A DNA stretch of 64,000 nucleotides from CAVZBW01 sp963773635. GTDB taxonomy: Bacteria; Actinomycetota; Acidimicrobiia; Acidimicrobiales; RAAP-2. A program made the position numbers and the translations under genes. Shown here in pieces: positions 1 through 7,824 of this stretch. The first letter of the stretch is position 1, and every line of letters starts with the position of its first letter. Below the pieces are notes generated by a model. That model was not told the DNA's origin. It worked only from the letters and a program-made list of their open reading frames with translations, and did not search any database. The stretch spans positions 1,674,001 through 1,738,000 of the forward strand of contig CAVZBW010000005.1 in NCBI GenBank assembly GCA_963773635.1, read 5' to 3'.

Positions 1-417
1 CCGCTCGACGCCGAGGGCAACTGGAGGCGGGACGATGTGGTGGCGGCGGACCGGATCCTGGCCGAGATCGACGCCCGATGGCCCATCGAGCCGTTACCCG
101 ACGCCGGGGAGGACCCGGCGCCGGCCGAACGGTTCCGTTTCCGCGACGGGTGCGGAGAGATCGGCGTGGTGGCGAGCGTCACGCGGCCCTTCTGTGGCAC
201 CTGCAACCGGCTCCGCCTGACCGCCGAGGGTGCCGTGCGCAACTGCCTGTTCTCCGACGACGAAGTCTCCGTCCGCGATGTCCTGCGCAGCGGGGGCGAC
301 GATCGGCAGGTGTCGGTGGCACTGCGGACGGCGGTCTGGGGCAAGCTTCCCGGGCACGGCATCAACGATCCGGGGTTCCTGCGGCCCGTCCGGTCGATGT
401 CCATGATCGGCGGCTGA
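1..417 (+). CDS. moaA: GTP 3',8-cyclase MoaA, C-terminal part (5' end outside window)
   Basis: C-terminal portion of the radical-SAM enzyme that starts molybdenum cofactor synthesis by rearranging GTP to 3',8-cyclo-7,8-dihydro-GTP. The frame is open from base 1 and begins with the PLDAEGNW stretch typical of this family. The second iron-sulfur cluster motif is visible as FCGTCNRLRLT followed by NCLF, giving three cysteines in the C-x2-C-x13-C pattern, and the protein ends SMIGG, close to the family's usual C-terminal GG. The N-terminal radical-SAM CxxxCxxC motif must lie upstream of the window. moaD follows after 3 bases, so the two are probably co-transcribed. The cofactor would serve the molybdenum hydroxylase encoded near 44-47 kb. 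Confidence 0.93.
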   Translation, partial: PLDAEGNWRRDDVVAADRILAEIDARWPIEPLPDAGEDPAPAERFRFRDGCGEIGVVASVTRPFCGTCNRLRLTAEGAVRNCLFSDDEVSVRDVLRSGGDDRQVSVALRTAVWGKLPGHGINDPGFLRPVRSMSMIGG

Positions 418-420
418 CCC

Positions 421-663
421 GTGGTCCGCATCCGGCTCTTCGGTCCCGCCGCCGAGGCGGCCGGGACGACTCGCGACGAGGTCCCCGGGGGCAGCGTCGA
501 CCAGGTGCTCCAGGCGGCTCGTGCCCGCTACGGAACCGAGTTCGCCGAGATCCTCGCCACCTGCCGCATCTGGGTCAACGGGGACGATCCCGTGCCGGGT
601 CTCGCGCTCGGCGACAGGGACGAGGTGGCCCTCCTCCCGCCCGTGTCGGGAGGCGGCGGCTGA
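421..663 (+). CDS. moaD: Molybdopterin synthase sulfur carrier subunit MoaD
   Basis: An 80-residue ubiquitin-like protein that carries the thiocarboxylate sulfur for molybdopterin synthase (MoaE partner not in the window). It starts at a GTG three bases after moaA, begins VRIRLFGPAAEAAG as MoaD proteins do, and ends in SGGGG, which supplies the C-terminal di-glycine that is adenylated and thiolated. Length matches the family (about 80-90 residues). The tight spacing to moaA supports joint transcription. No Shine-Dalgarno sequence is needed if translation is coupled to moaA. Confidence 0.9.
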   Translation: MVRIRLFGPAAEAAGTTRDEVPGGSVDQVLQAARARYGTEFAEILATCRIWVNGDDPVPGLALGDRDEVALLPPVSGGGG

Positions 664-776
664 CACCCGAGCCCCAGCCCCGAATCGAACCGGCCGGCTC
701 CTCGCATCGGCCGCCCGCCGACCTTGCCGTGGGAGCCTTCTCCGACGACCCGCCCTGGCTCGTGACGCCCGACGCT

Positions 777-2303
777 ATGACCTGGCGGGCGGGTGTCGAC
801 GGCCTGAGGGCACGCGCCCGGTCGGCTGCCCCGCAGCTCACCCGCCGGCGTCGGTTTCCTCCGAGCGTGCGGGTGCTGCGCGTGGGGGCGCTCCTCGGGA
901 CGGCGGTGGCGGGTTGGTACGTGTCCGAACGCCCTCGCGGACGCTCGCAGTCTCGCTCGGGATTGTCCCGGCGACTGCGCAGAGCGTTCGAACGCCTGGG
1001 CCCCACCTACATCAAGCTCGGCCAGATTCTGTCCGCCGGGGAGGGGGTCTTTCCCGAGGAGCTCGTCGTCGAGTTCCGGCTCTGCCGCGACCAGGTTCCG
1101 GCGGAGAGCTTCGACGTCGTGAGGGGCATCGTCGAGGAGGACCTCGGACAACCGCTCGGACACCTGTTCGCCTCCTTCGATCCCGTACCGATCGCCGCGG
1201 CTTCGATCGCCCAGGCCCACTCGGCGCGGCTCAGGACCGGCGAGGAGGTGGTGGTCAAGGTCCAGCGCCCGCAGATCGGACGGCTCGTCGAGCGCGACCT
1301 CGCCGCCATGAGTTGGATCGCACCACAGCTCGTGGGGCGCATACCGGTCGCCGCGCTCGCCAACCCTCCCGCGCTGATCGACGTCTTTGCCGAGACGATC
1401 ACCGAGGAGCTCGACTTCCGGCTCGAGGCGCAGAACATGCTCGACGTGGCGCGCGTCCTCCGGGAGTCCGGCCAGCGCGCCCTCGTCGTCCCCCGCCCCC
1501 ACCCCCACCTCGTCACGCGCCGCGTGCTGGTCATGGAACGGCTCCACGGGTTTGCCTGGGGAGACGTCGAGGCGATGCGCACGGCGGGCATCGACACCGA
1601 GGAGGTGTTGCTGTCCGCGCTCATCGCCTTCCTGGAGGGCGTCATCCTCTTTGGCGTCTTCCACGGCGACCTGCACGGCGGCAATCTGCTGGTGCTGCGC
1701 GACGGTCGGGTGGGCTTGCTCGACTTCGGCATCACCGGCCGGCTCGACGAGGCGAGACGCCTGGCCTTCCTGCGTCTCGTCATGGCCGGAACCGGCAACG
1801 ACGTGGCCGGGCAGGTGGCCGCCATGCGGGACCTGGGCGCGCTGCCGGCGGACGTCGACGTCGAGTCGGTCGTGCGCGACCTCCGCTTGGAAGGCCCCAC
1901 CATCGACCCCACCACACTGAGCGCTGAAGAGCTGACCGCGGAGATCCGCGAGCTGACCAAGTCCCTTCTCGGTTACGGCGCACGCATGCCCAAGGAGCTG
2001 ATGCTCTTCGTCAAGGACATGCTGTTCCTGGACGGGGCCATGGCCACCATGGCGCCCAACGTCGACGTCCTGGCGGAGATCGAGAGGGTCCTCAACTACT
2101 TTCTCACCCAACACGGCGAGCACATCGCACGCCAGCTCGAGCTGTTGCCCGAGTCGATCCCGGCAGTGGACAAGGCCGCCATCCGCTCCTCGTTGCTGCT
2201 GCCCGACGAGGTCGAGCACCTGACCCATCGCGAGCTCCAGGAGCGGCGGCAGCTGATCTCCCGCCGGCTGGAGCACCGCGACCGCCGCCGACGGCGTCGC
2301 TGA
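777..2303 (+). CDS. ABC1/UbiB-family atypical kinase
   Basis: A 508-residue protein of the ABC1/UbiB (ADCK) protein-kinase-like family, usually linked to isoprenoid quinone synthesis or lipid homeostasis. The KLGQ motif is at about residues 80-83, the alanine-rich loop AAASIAQ at 140-146, the nucleotide-binding lysine in VVVKVQRP near 161, the catalytic loop HGDLHGGN at 296-303 and the DFG motif at 316-318. The frame is open further upstream but overlaps moaD; ATG at 777 is chosen because the family-like sequence begins just after it, with GTG at 729 as an alternative. It sits about 110 bases after moaD. The substrate is not predictable from sequence. Confidence 0.85.
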   Translation: MTWRAGVDGLRARARSAAPQLTRRRRFPPSVRVLRVGALLGTAVAGWYVSERPRGRSQSRSGLSRRLRRAFERLGPTYIKLGQILSAGEGVFPEELVVEFRLCRDQVPAESFDVVRGIVEEDLGQPLGHLFASFDPVPIAAASIAQAHSARLRTGEEVVVKVQRPQIGRLVERDLAAMSWIAPQLVGRIPVAALANPPALIDVFAETITEELDFRLEAQNMLDVARVLRESGQRALVVPRPHPHLVTRRVLVMERLHGFAWGDVEAMRTAGIDTEEVLLSALIAFLEGVILFGVFHGDLHGGNLLVLRDGRVGLLDFGITGRLDEARRLAFLRLVMAGTGNDVAGQVAAMRDLGALPADVDVESVVRDLRLEGPTIDPTTLSAEELTAEIRELTKSLLGYGARMPKELMLFVKDMLFLDGAMATMAPNVDVLAEIERVLNYFLTQHGEHIARQLELLPESIPAVDKAAIRSSLLLPDEVEHLTHRELQERRQLISRRLEHRDRRRRRR

Positions 2304-2312
2304 ACGGCCAAC

Positions 2313-2915
2313 TCATGACGCGCCTCGGGAGCCCGTGTCGGACGCCCCGTCATGGTCGACCCGAGGACTCCGTGCCTTCCAACGCCGGTGCACCCTCACC
2401 CCGACGTAGGTGATCGCCATTCCGACCAGGAGTCCTCCGACGAGGATGGCGACGTCGCCGGTCGAACCGTGTCCCGAGGCGAGCCTGCCGATCCCGTAGG
2501 CGCTCGACCCCACCGACAGCGCCCACCCCAGCGCATCGATGAGATTCCAGATGGCGAATTGACGCAGCTGCATCTTGGCCGTGCCCGACACGACGGCGGG
2601 GGTGAAGAAGACGGCGATCCGGCCCCACCTCTGGTAGATGCGCTCGCCGCGCTCGACCATCCTTTGCCATCGAGCCTGTCGCTTCCCCGGACGTTCCAGT
2701 AACCGTCGGCCCCACCGATTGCCGATGGCGTAGCCGATCAGGCCACCGACCTCGCTCGCGACGACGGCCGCGACGATGACCCCAGCCAGGTTGAGCTGGC
2801 CCTGGCTCGCCGCCACCCCCGCGGCACCGAGCGCGGCCGTCCCGAGTAGGGGCAGTCCGATCCAGGAGGCCGCCACCGCGAGAAACAGAAGCAGGTACTG
2901 CCACCACATGCCCAT
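2313..2915 (-). CDS. DedA/SNARE-associated (VTT domain) membrane protein
   Basis: About 200 residues with several hydrophobic helices, starting MGMWWQYLLLFLAVAAS. The stretch SEVGGLIGYAIGNRWGRRLL, followed by a basic amphipathic region and then FFTPAV, is the DedA/VTT signature: an acidic residue in a re-entrant loop, GYxxGxxxG and a later conserved arginine/proline segment. DedA proteins are inner-membrane proteins linked to proton-motive force and lipid (undecaprenyl phosphate) translocation; the role here is inferred by family only. The open frame extends to 2966, but two ATGs at 2915 and 2909 precede the first helix; 2915 is chosen without a strong ribosome site. Transcribed convergently with the UbiB-like gene. 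Confidence 0.75.
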   Translation of the reverse strand: MGMWWQYLLLFLAVAASWIGLPLLGTAALGAAGVAASQGQLNLAGVIVAAVVASEVGGLIGYAIGNRWGRRLLERPGKRQARWQRMVERGERIYQRWGRIAVFFTPAVVSGTAKMQLRQFAIWNLIDALGWALSVGSSAYGIGRLASGHGSTGDVAILVGGLLVGMAITYVGVRVHRRWKARSPRVDHDGASDTGSRGAS

Positions 2916-3165
2916 CAGGCCCGCCCGTCGAAAGAATGGGTGCCCGCCGGCACCCAGGCATAGCACTCGCGCACTTTCCGCGTCGGCGAGCCCTCATCAA
3001 GATGTCGAGCTCGCCTCGGTACTTCGGCGAGGCCAGGACTCGAGAAAATGTGCCGATCCTCGAGGGGAGGCGGCGATGGGCGAGGCTCTTGCAGTTTCTC
3101 GCGCCGACCGGCCCACGAAGATCTTGAGTTGCATGATGATATCGACTCGGAATAGGTTCGTCGGG

Positions 3166-3576
3166 ATGAGCGAACCGGCGATCCCCGACCTCGACCGGGT
3201 CAGCGCATTCCTCCGGGCGTCGGGCCTCCGGATTACCGAGGTCCGCGCGAACCGGGTCGAGGGGCACATCGTGCTCGGCCCCGAGCACCACCAGCCGTGG
3301 GGGCTCGTGCACGGTGGCGTCTATGCGGCTGCCGTCGAGACCGCGGCCAGTGTCGGCGCGTCTCTGGCGGCATCCGAGCACGGGCTCGTGGCCGTCGGGA
3401 TCAACAACAACACGAACTTCCTGCGGTCCAAGAGCGAGGGTCGGGTCGATGTCGTGGCGGAACCTCTGCAACAAGGCCGCACGCAGCAACTATGGGAGGT
3501 CCGCATCGCGGACGAGCACATGCGCCTGGTCGCCGTGGGCCAGGTCCGGCTCCACAACGTGACGCCACGTCACTGA
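3166..3576 (+). CDS. PaaI/hotdog-fold thioesterase
   Basis: A 136-residue single hotdog-domain protein. The core motif HHQPWGLVHGGVYAAAVETA shows the HGG loop (residues 49-51) and the acidic residue E58 on the following helix that act in the PaaI/4-hydroxybenzoyl-CoA thioesterase group. A likely role is hydrolysis of a small aromatic or aliphatic acyl-CoA. The ATG at 3166 gives a normal family length; an in-frame ATG at 3133 would add 11 residues. The downstream VOC gene starts 17 bases after the stop, so the pair is likely co-transcribed. Substrate unknown. Confidence 0.8.
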   Translation: MSEPAIPDLDRVSAFLRASGLRITEVRANRVEGHIVLGPEHHQPWGLVHGGVYAAAVETAASVGASLAASEHGLVAVGINNNTNFLRSKSEGRVDVVAEPLQQGRTQQLWEVRIADEHMRLVAVGQVRLHNVTPRH

Positions 3577-3593
3577 CGGGCGAGAATGGACAG

Positions 3594-3965
3594 ATGCTCG
3601 ACCATCTCTCCATACAGTGCGCCGACATGGCCGCGGCCACGAGGTTCTACGACGCGGTGCTGGGCGCCCTCGGTGGCGGGCGGGTGATGGACTTCGGCCA
3701 GGCCATCGGCTACGGGCAGGCCGGCAAACCCGAATTCTGGATCGGCGGACAGACCACCGGCGACGGGTTCAGAGAGTCGCACATTGCCTTTGCGGCGGTC
3801 GACCGCCCGGCGGTGCGGACGTTCTTCGACGCCGCCGTCTCGTGCGGGGCGGAGGTCCTCCACGCCCCTCGTCTCTGGCCCGAGTACCACCCAAACTACT
3901 ACGGCGCATTCGTCCGCGACCCGGACGGCAACAACGTCGAGGCTGTCTGCCACCTGCCGGAGTAG
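3594..3965 (+). CDS. VOC-superfamily (glyoxalase/dioxygenase-fold) protein
   Basis: A 123-residue protein with one glyoxalase I/extradiol-dioxygenase module pair. It starts MLDHLSIQC, where H4 is a typical metal ligand; other probable ligands are H63 in ESHIAFAA and E116 in the DPDGNNVEAVCH ending, which is very characteristic of VOC proteins. It could be a lactoylglutathione-lyase-like or mycothiol-dependent detoxification enzyme; the reaction cannot be assigned. The ATG at 3594 follows a weak purine-rich site. A strong inverted repeat overlaps its 3' end. Confidence 0.82.
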   Translation: MLDHLSIQCADMAAATRFYDAVLGALGGGRVMDFGQAIGYGQAGKPEFWIGGQTTGDGFRESHIAFAAVDRPAVRTFFDAAVSCGAEVLHAPRLWPEYHPNYYGAFVRDPDGNNVEAVCHLPE

Positions 3966-3979
3966 CCGAACTCCGGCAG
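3954..3979. terminator. Hairpin between convergent genes
   Basis: Perfect 10-bp inverted repeat CTGCCGGAGT / ACTCCGGCAG with a 6-base loop (3964-3969). The left arm covers the end of the VOC gene, and the right arm ends 5 bases before the end of the convergent DUF1059 gene. There is no clear U-run, which is common in high-GC bacteria, so it would serve as a bidirectional terminator or mRNA-end stabiliser. Confidence 0.6.
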
Positions 3980-3983
3980 GCCT

Positions 3984-4181
3984 TCAGGCCTTGGAGCCGA
4001 CCTCCTCGTCGACCATGTTGTCCCGGAGCCAGCTGCGCAGCTCGTCGTTGTCCTCGTGCCCATGGACCGACACGGCATGCTGCACCGCAGCGGCGAGCAC
4101 CTCGTCCTCCTCGCCGGAGATGGCGAGGGTGCAGCCCATGTCGCTCGGAAACCGCCTGCAGTCGGCGACCTTTCGAGTCAT
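3984..4181 (-). CDS. DUF1059 family small protein
   Basis: A 65-residue soluble protein of the DUF1059 family, whose function is unknown. The conserved pattern is visible: a CRRF-type start of the core (ADCRRFPSDMGCTLAISG), an acidic EED segment, then the histidine-containing helix VQHAVSVHGH and an ELRSWLR ending. Length is normal for the family. It is transcribed leftward, together with or just downstream of the small monooxygenase-fold gene (37 bases away). The two C residues and two H residues could bind metal, but this is only a guess. Confidence 0.75.
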   Translation of the reverse strand: MTRKVADCRRFPSDMGCTLAISGEEDEVLAAAVQHAVSVHGHEDNDELRSWLRDNMVDEEVGSKA

Positions 4182-4218
4182 GGCCTTTCTCCCTTCATCG
4201 CTCGATCCGGGCCCCGAA

Positions 4219-4515
4219 TCAAAACTCCGAACTCGATCGCACCTCGAGGTTGTGGAAGTTGGGCGGGCCGTCGCAGAGCTCGCCGATGCGCTTGGAGAAT
4301 TCCCCGGTCTCGGGCATGGCCGAATTGTCCATGGCCGCCTCGTAGGAGGGAAACTCGACGATCTGGACGTAGGTGTCGGGGCGGTCGCGGTCGGTGGTCA
4401 GGGTGCCCCGAGTGGCCGTCCGCCGGCCCTCGGTCTTGGCCTCCCACTCGCTCATCAGCGCCTCGACCTCGCCGATCCGCCTCGTCGTGAACTCGATCAG
4501 CTGAATAAACGCCAT
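4219..4515 (-). CDS. ABM-like dimeric alpha/beta-barrel protein
   Basis: A 98-residue protein that looks like a stand-alone ferredoxin-like (dimeric alpha/beta barrel) domain of the antibiotic-biosynthesis-monooxygenase or stress-response type: a first strand FIQLIEFTTRR, helix EVEALMSEWEAK, strand TYVQIVEFPSYEAAMDNS and a C-terminal helix with strand. No catalytic residues can be named. The frame opens at 4605, but the ATG at 4515 starts the first beta-strand and gives the usual length. It precedes the DUF1059 gene on the same strand and may form a two-gene operon with it. Confidence 0.6.
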   Translation of the reverse strand: MAFIQLIEFTTRRIGEVEALMSEWEAKTEGRRTATRGTLTTDRDRPDTYVQIVEFPSYEAAMDNSAMPETGEFSKRIGELCDGPPNFHNLEVRSSSEF

Positions 4516-4654
4516 GTGGCCGTTGTACGCCCGGCCACTCCCCCGCTCAATACGTGGCGGCGGTGAACGCACGCCGTCTCCACCGGCCCTCCACGCTCGC
4601 TCCACACGCGGTCACCGTCGGCGGCCCGCGAGAACGAACTTTGGGGCCGCCGGC

Positions 4655-5731
4655 CTACTCGGGGATCGCCGCCTCCACTGCGAAGGCCTCGCCGGAGCGG
4701 GCCGACCAACCCATCCACGATGGGCCGAGGGCGTCGTCGCCCGCCGCATCCGGGCTCAAGCCCGAAAACGCGGCATCGCGATCGGCGCCCGACAGCAGCG
4801 TGGCGAGTACCGTCGCCTGCTCGAGGCACGGCGAGAGGCGCCCAAAGCAGACGTGGCGGTGCTCCGCGCACTCTCCGATCGCATACACATCGGGGATCGA
4901 GGTCCGGAGCCGGTCGTCCACCACGACCCCCCGGTGGCACTCGATGCGCGACGCCGCGGCGAGCCGCGACTGGGGGCGGCTCGGGGTGAGGAAGACGACG
5001 TCGTCGGCCGGTACGGTCCGTCCGTCGTCCAGCGCGACGGCCTCCACTCGACGTCCGACCAGGAGGGCGTCGGCGAAGCCGATGACGAAGCGGATCCCGT
5101 AGCCCTCGACGGAGGAACGCCGCAACGACGTACCGATGGCGTCGACCTGCGGCTTCAGGACCGCCTCCAGGGGGTGCACGACCGTCACCCGGTGGCCCCG
5201 GGCGGCGAGGGTGCGGGCGACCTCGACCCCGAGGAGCCCGGCCCCGATCACCGCCACGTCTCGGACGGGTGTCCCGGTCCACGTGCGACTCCGCAGGGCC
5301 AGACAGTCCTCCAGCGATCGGAACACGTGGACCCCCTCGGTCCGCGCGCCATCCGGGCCGCTCACGCCGAAGATCTTGGGCAGCGTGGGGGCGCTGCCCG
5401 TGGCCAGCACGGCGACGTCATAGGGAACGGTCTCGCCGTTCCCTATGTGCGCGACCCTGCGCTCGGTGTCGAGGCGCTGCACCCAACGGCCGCTCAGGAG
5501 ACTGACGCCACGATCGGCGTACCAGCTTGGAGCCTTGCTCACGATGCTCGCCGGCTTGGCCCCGGCCAGCACTCGCGGCAGAAGGGTCCGGTCATAGGGC
5601 AGACAATGCTCCTCGCCGATCACCGTGACGTCCCATGGATCGGCGCGATCGCCGTCCAGCAGCCCGTCCACGAACCGCTCGCCCGCCATCCCGTTGCCCA
5701 CTACCACCAGGCGTTGGCGCCGTCGGATCAT
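4655..5731 (-). CDS. FAD-dependent pyridine nucleotide-disulfide-type oxidoreductase
   Basis: A 358-residue flavoprotein with two dinucleotide-binding folds: GNGMAG at 12-17 for FAD, ATGSAPTLP near 110-118, and VIGAGLLGVE at 161-170 for NAD(P)H, then the FAD-closing motif YAIGECAEHR. It resembles the N-terminal module of the assimilatory nitrite reductase large subunit (NirB type, with PYDRTLLPRVL) and rubredoxin/ferredoxin reductases, without the [2Fe-2S] and sirohaem domains. It probably passes electrons from NAD(P)H to a small redox protein; the partner is not adjacent. It is preceded by an inverted repeat at 5769-5784. Confidence 0.82.
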   Translation of the reverse strand: MIRRRQRLVVVGNGMAGERFVDGLLDGDRADPWDVTVIGEEHCLPYDRTLLPRVLAGAKPASIVSKAPSWYADRGVSLLSGRWVQRLDTERRVAHIGNGETVPYDVAVLATGSAPTLPKIFGVSGPDGARTEGVHVFRSLEDCLALRSRTWTGTPVRDVAVIGAGLLGVEVARTLAARGHRVTVVHPLEAVLKPQVDAIGTSLRRSSVEGYGIRFVIGFADALLVGRRVEAVALDDGRTVPADDVVFLTPSRPQSRLAAASRIECHRGVVVDDRLRTSIPDVYAIGECAEHRHVCFGRLSPCLEQATVLATLLSGADRDAAFSGLSPDAAGDDALGPSWMGWSARSGEAFAVEAAIPE

Positions 5732-5768
5732 CCGTCCTCCTGGCTCGCCCCGGACCCTCGTCGGGCCC

Positions 5769-5784
5769 TCGTCTCATTAGACGA
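5769..5784. promoter_or_regulatory. Inverted repeat upstream of the FAD oxidoreductase
   Basis: TCGTCT-CATT-AGACGA, 6-bp perfect arms with a 4-base spacer, lies 38 bases upstream of the leftward oxidoreductase start. It could be an operator or overlap a promoter. The rest of the gap to the PPK2 gene at 5899 holds no other recognised feature. Confidence 0.3.
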
Positions 5785-5899
5785 CGGGCTCGTTACCGGC
5801 GGATGTCGGGGGCGTATCGGCTGCGAGAACACCGGGACGCCGACATGGCGCCACTCCGCGAGGGTCGACGAGCGCCACGGGCCGTCGACCGGCGACCCG

Positions 5900-6793
5900 T
5901 CAAGCCGTCTCGGGGCGCTCCCCGTGCTCGAACACCTGGGAAGCCGGTCCGACGATCAGCGGATCGGGGATACCGACGATCTCGTGGTCCTTGTGGGCAT
6001 ACTCGACGGAACTCAGGACGTGGCGCATGGCGTTGAGTCGCGCCCGGCGCTTGTCGTTGCTCTTGACCACGTTCCACGGGCAGAAGTCGGTGTCCGTCGT
6101 CGCGAACATGGCCTCCTTGGCCCTGGTGTAGTCGTCCCAGCGGTCGAGCGATGCGAGGTCGGTCGGGGAGAGCTTCCAGCGGCGCACCAGATCGATGCGG
6201 CGGACGACAAACCGGGTGTGCTGCTCCGACCTCGACACCGAGAACCAGAGTTTGAAGACCAGGATCCCGTCGTCCACCAACATCTTCTCGAACTTGGGCG
6301 CCTGTTCGATGAAGAGGTGGTACTGCTCATCGGTGCAGTACCCCATCACCCGCTCGACCCCGGCCCGGTTGTACCAGGAACGGTCGAACATCACGATCTC
6401 CCCGGCCGAGGGCAGGTGCGGAACGTAGCGTTGGAAGTACCACTGGGTCTGCTCCTTTTCCGTGGGCTTCTCCAGGGCGACGACAGAGGCCCCGCGCGGG
6501 TTGAGGTGCTCCATGAACCGCTTGATCGTGCCACCCTTGCCCGCCGCGTCACGTCCCTCGAAGAGGAGCGCGACCCGCCGTCCCTCGTCCTTGACCCAGT
6601 TTTGGAGCCTGAGCAGCTCGATCTGGAGCAGGCGCTTCTGGCGTTCGTACTCCTCCAGGGGAAGGCGCTCGTCGTAGGGATACCCCTCCCTCCAGGTGTC
6701 GACCTCGCGGCCGTCCTTCCAGTACAGGAGCGGCTCGTCGTCCCCCGCGTCGACGACGACGAAGTCGTCGAGGTTCTCGGTGACCAAGGCCAC
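5900..6793 (-). CDS. ppk2: Polyphosphate kinase 2 (PPK2 family)
   Basis: A 297-residue PPK2-type kinase that uses polyphosphate to phosphorylate nucleoside mono- or diphosphates. The Walker A loop is GRDAAGKGG at 80-88, the conserved LNPRGASVVALEKPT follows, and the Walker B/lid region reads MFDRSWYNRAGVERVMG from about 135. Length and motifs suit the single-domain class I group. The start is GTG 6793, with a clear AAGGAGG site (positions 6799-6805) five bases upstream; the frame is open further but lacks family similarity. It stands alone on the minus strand. Nucleotide preference is not predictable by eye. Confidence 0.9.
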   Translation of the reverse strand: MALVTENLDDFVVVDAGDDEPLLYWKDGREVDTWREGYPYDERLPLEEYERQKRLLQIELLRLQNWVKDEGRRVALLFEGRDAAGKGGTIKRFMEHLNPRGASVVALEKPTEKEQTQWYFQRYVPHLPSAGEIVMFDRSWYNRAGVERVMGYCTDEQYHLFIEQAPKFEKMLVDDGILVFKLWFSVSRSEQHTRFVVRRIDLVRRWKLSPTDLASLDRWDDYTRAKEAMFATTDTDFCPWNVVKSNDKRRARLNAMRHVLSSVEYAHKDHEIVGIPDPLIVGPASQVFEHGERPETA

Positions 6794-6881
6794 GGGCGCC
6801 TCCTTGTCTCGTCGCTCTGTCCACCCGCCCGGCCTGACAATAGGGCCGCGCCCAAGGCAGGGCCAGAACGTGACCCCGAGA

Positions 6882-7763
6882 TCAGAGGGGGAAGACCGCC
6901 GAGGCCAGCAGCTCGTACTCGGCCAAGGGGAAGCTTCGCATCTCCCCGTTGAGGACCTGGACGCACACGTGTGACGCGCCCGCGTCGAGATGGGCACGCA
7001 CCCGCGACGCGATCGCCGCCTCGTCGCCCCAGGCCACCACCGCGTCGATCAGGCGATCGCTCCCGCCGCCGGCCAGATCCTCCTCCCCGTAGCCGAGCCT
7101 GCGCAGGTTCTGCGCGTAGTTGGGCAGGGCGAGGTACCCCTCCGCGTAGGAGCGGGCCATCTGGCGCGCCCGCGCCGGATCCTCTTCGAGCACGACGGCG
7201 AGCTCCGGAGCGAGCAACGGCTCGGGGCCGAGGACGGCGCGCGCCTGCGCCGTGTGCTCGACCGGGACGAAGTACGGATGGGCGCCCGCCGTGCGCTGGG
7301 CCGCCAGGGTGAGCATCCTCGGGCCCAAGGCGGCAAGCACCCGTCGCTCCGACGCCACCGGAGAGGCTGCGGCGTCCAGCTCGTCGAGGTAGCCGACCAT
7401 GTGACCAAAGGGATGCTCGTAGCGCTCGCCGATGCCCTGGACCAGGGGCGCGTGGCTGACGCCGAGACCGAGCAGGAACCGACCGGGGTGGTCGGCTTCC
7501 AACCGCTCGACCTCGGCCGCAGTCTCTACCGCCGGGACCGTCCAGATGCTGTGGATCCCGCTCGCCACCTTGAGGAGCCGGTTGGCCGCCAGCAATCGCT
7601 CGAATTGGGGGTTGAACCGCCGATCCAGGCCGCCCGAGAGCCAGAGGGTCTCGTAACCGAGCGAGTGCAGCCGGCCGAGCAGGTCCGCCAGTTGGTCCGG
7701 CTCTCGTGGCCAGCCACCGCTCCACCAGATCCCGACGTGTCCGAGTTGCATACCCACCTTCAT
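6882..7763 (-). CDS. LLM-class (F420-type) oxidoreductase
   Basis: A 293-residue luciferase-like monooxygenase/F420-dependent dehydrogenase-fold protein. It begins MKVGMQLGHVGIWWSGG and shows the typical strand-helix pattern: GYETLWLSGG, VASGIHSIW, then HPGRFLLGLGVSH for the segment that lines the cofactor pocket. F420 rather than FMN is inferred from the actinobacterial context, not from a diagnostic residue. An AAGGGG site precedes the ATG. The reaction is unknown. The pirin gene diverges 61 bases away. Confidence 0.82.
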   Translation of the reverse strand: MKVGMQLGHVGIWWSGGWPREPDQLADLLGRLHSLGYETLWLSGGLDRRFNPQFERLLAANRLLKVASGIHSIWTVPAVETAAEVERLEADHPGRFLLGLGVSHAPLVQGIGERYEHPFGHMVGYLDELDAAASPVASERRVLAALGPRMLTLAAQRTAGAHPYFVPVEHTAQARAVLGPEPLLAPELAVVLEEDPARARQMARSYAEGYLALPNYAQNLRRLGYGEEDLAGGGSDRLIDAVVAWGDEAAIASRVRAHLDAGASHVCVQVLNGEMRSFPLAEYELLASAVFPL

Positions 7764-7824
7764 ACCCCTTCGGGGAGTCCCGGGTGGAGTCGACGGCGTC
7801 GGTCGGGCCGGTCAGACTGAATCC

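Noticed and set aside
78..776. Upstream extension of the UbiB-like frame through moaA and moaD
   Set aside because: Runs antiphase through two clearly coding genes; protein similarity starts near 777.
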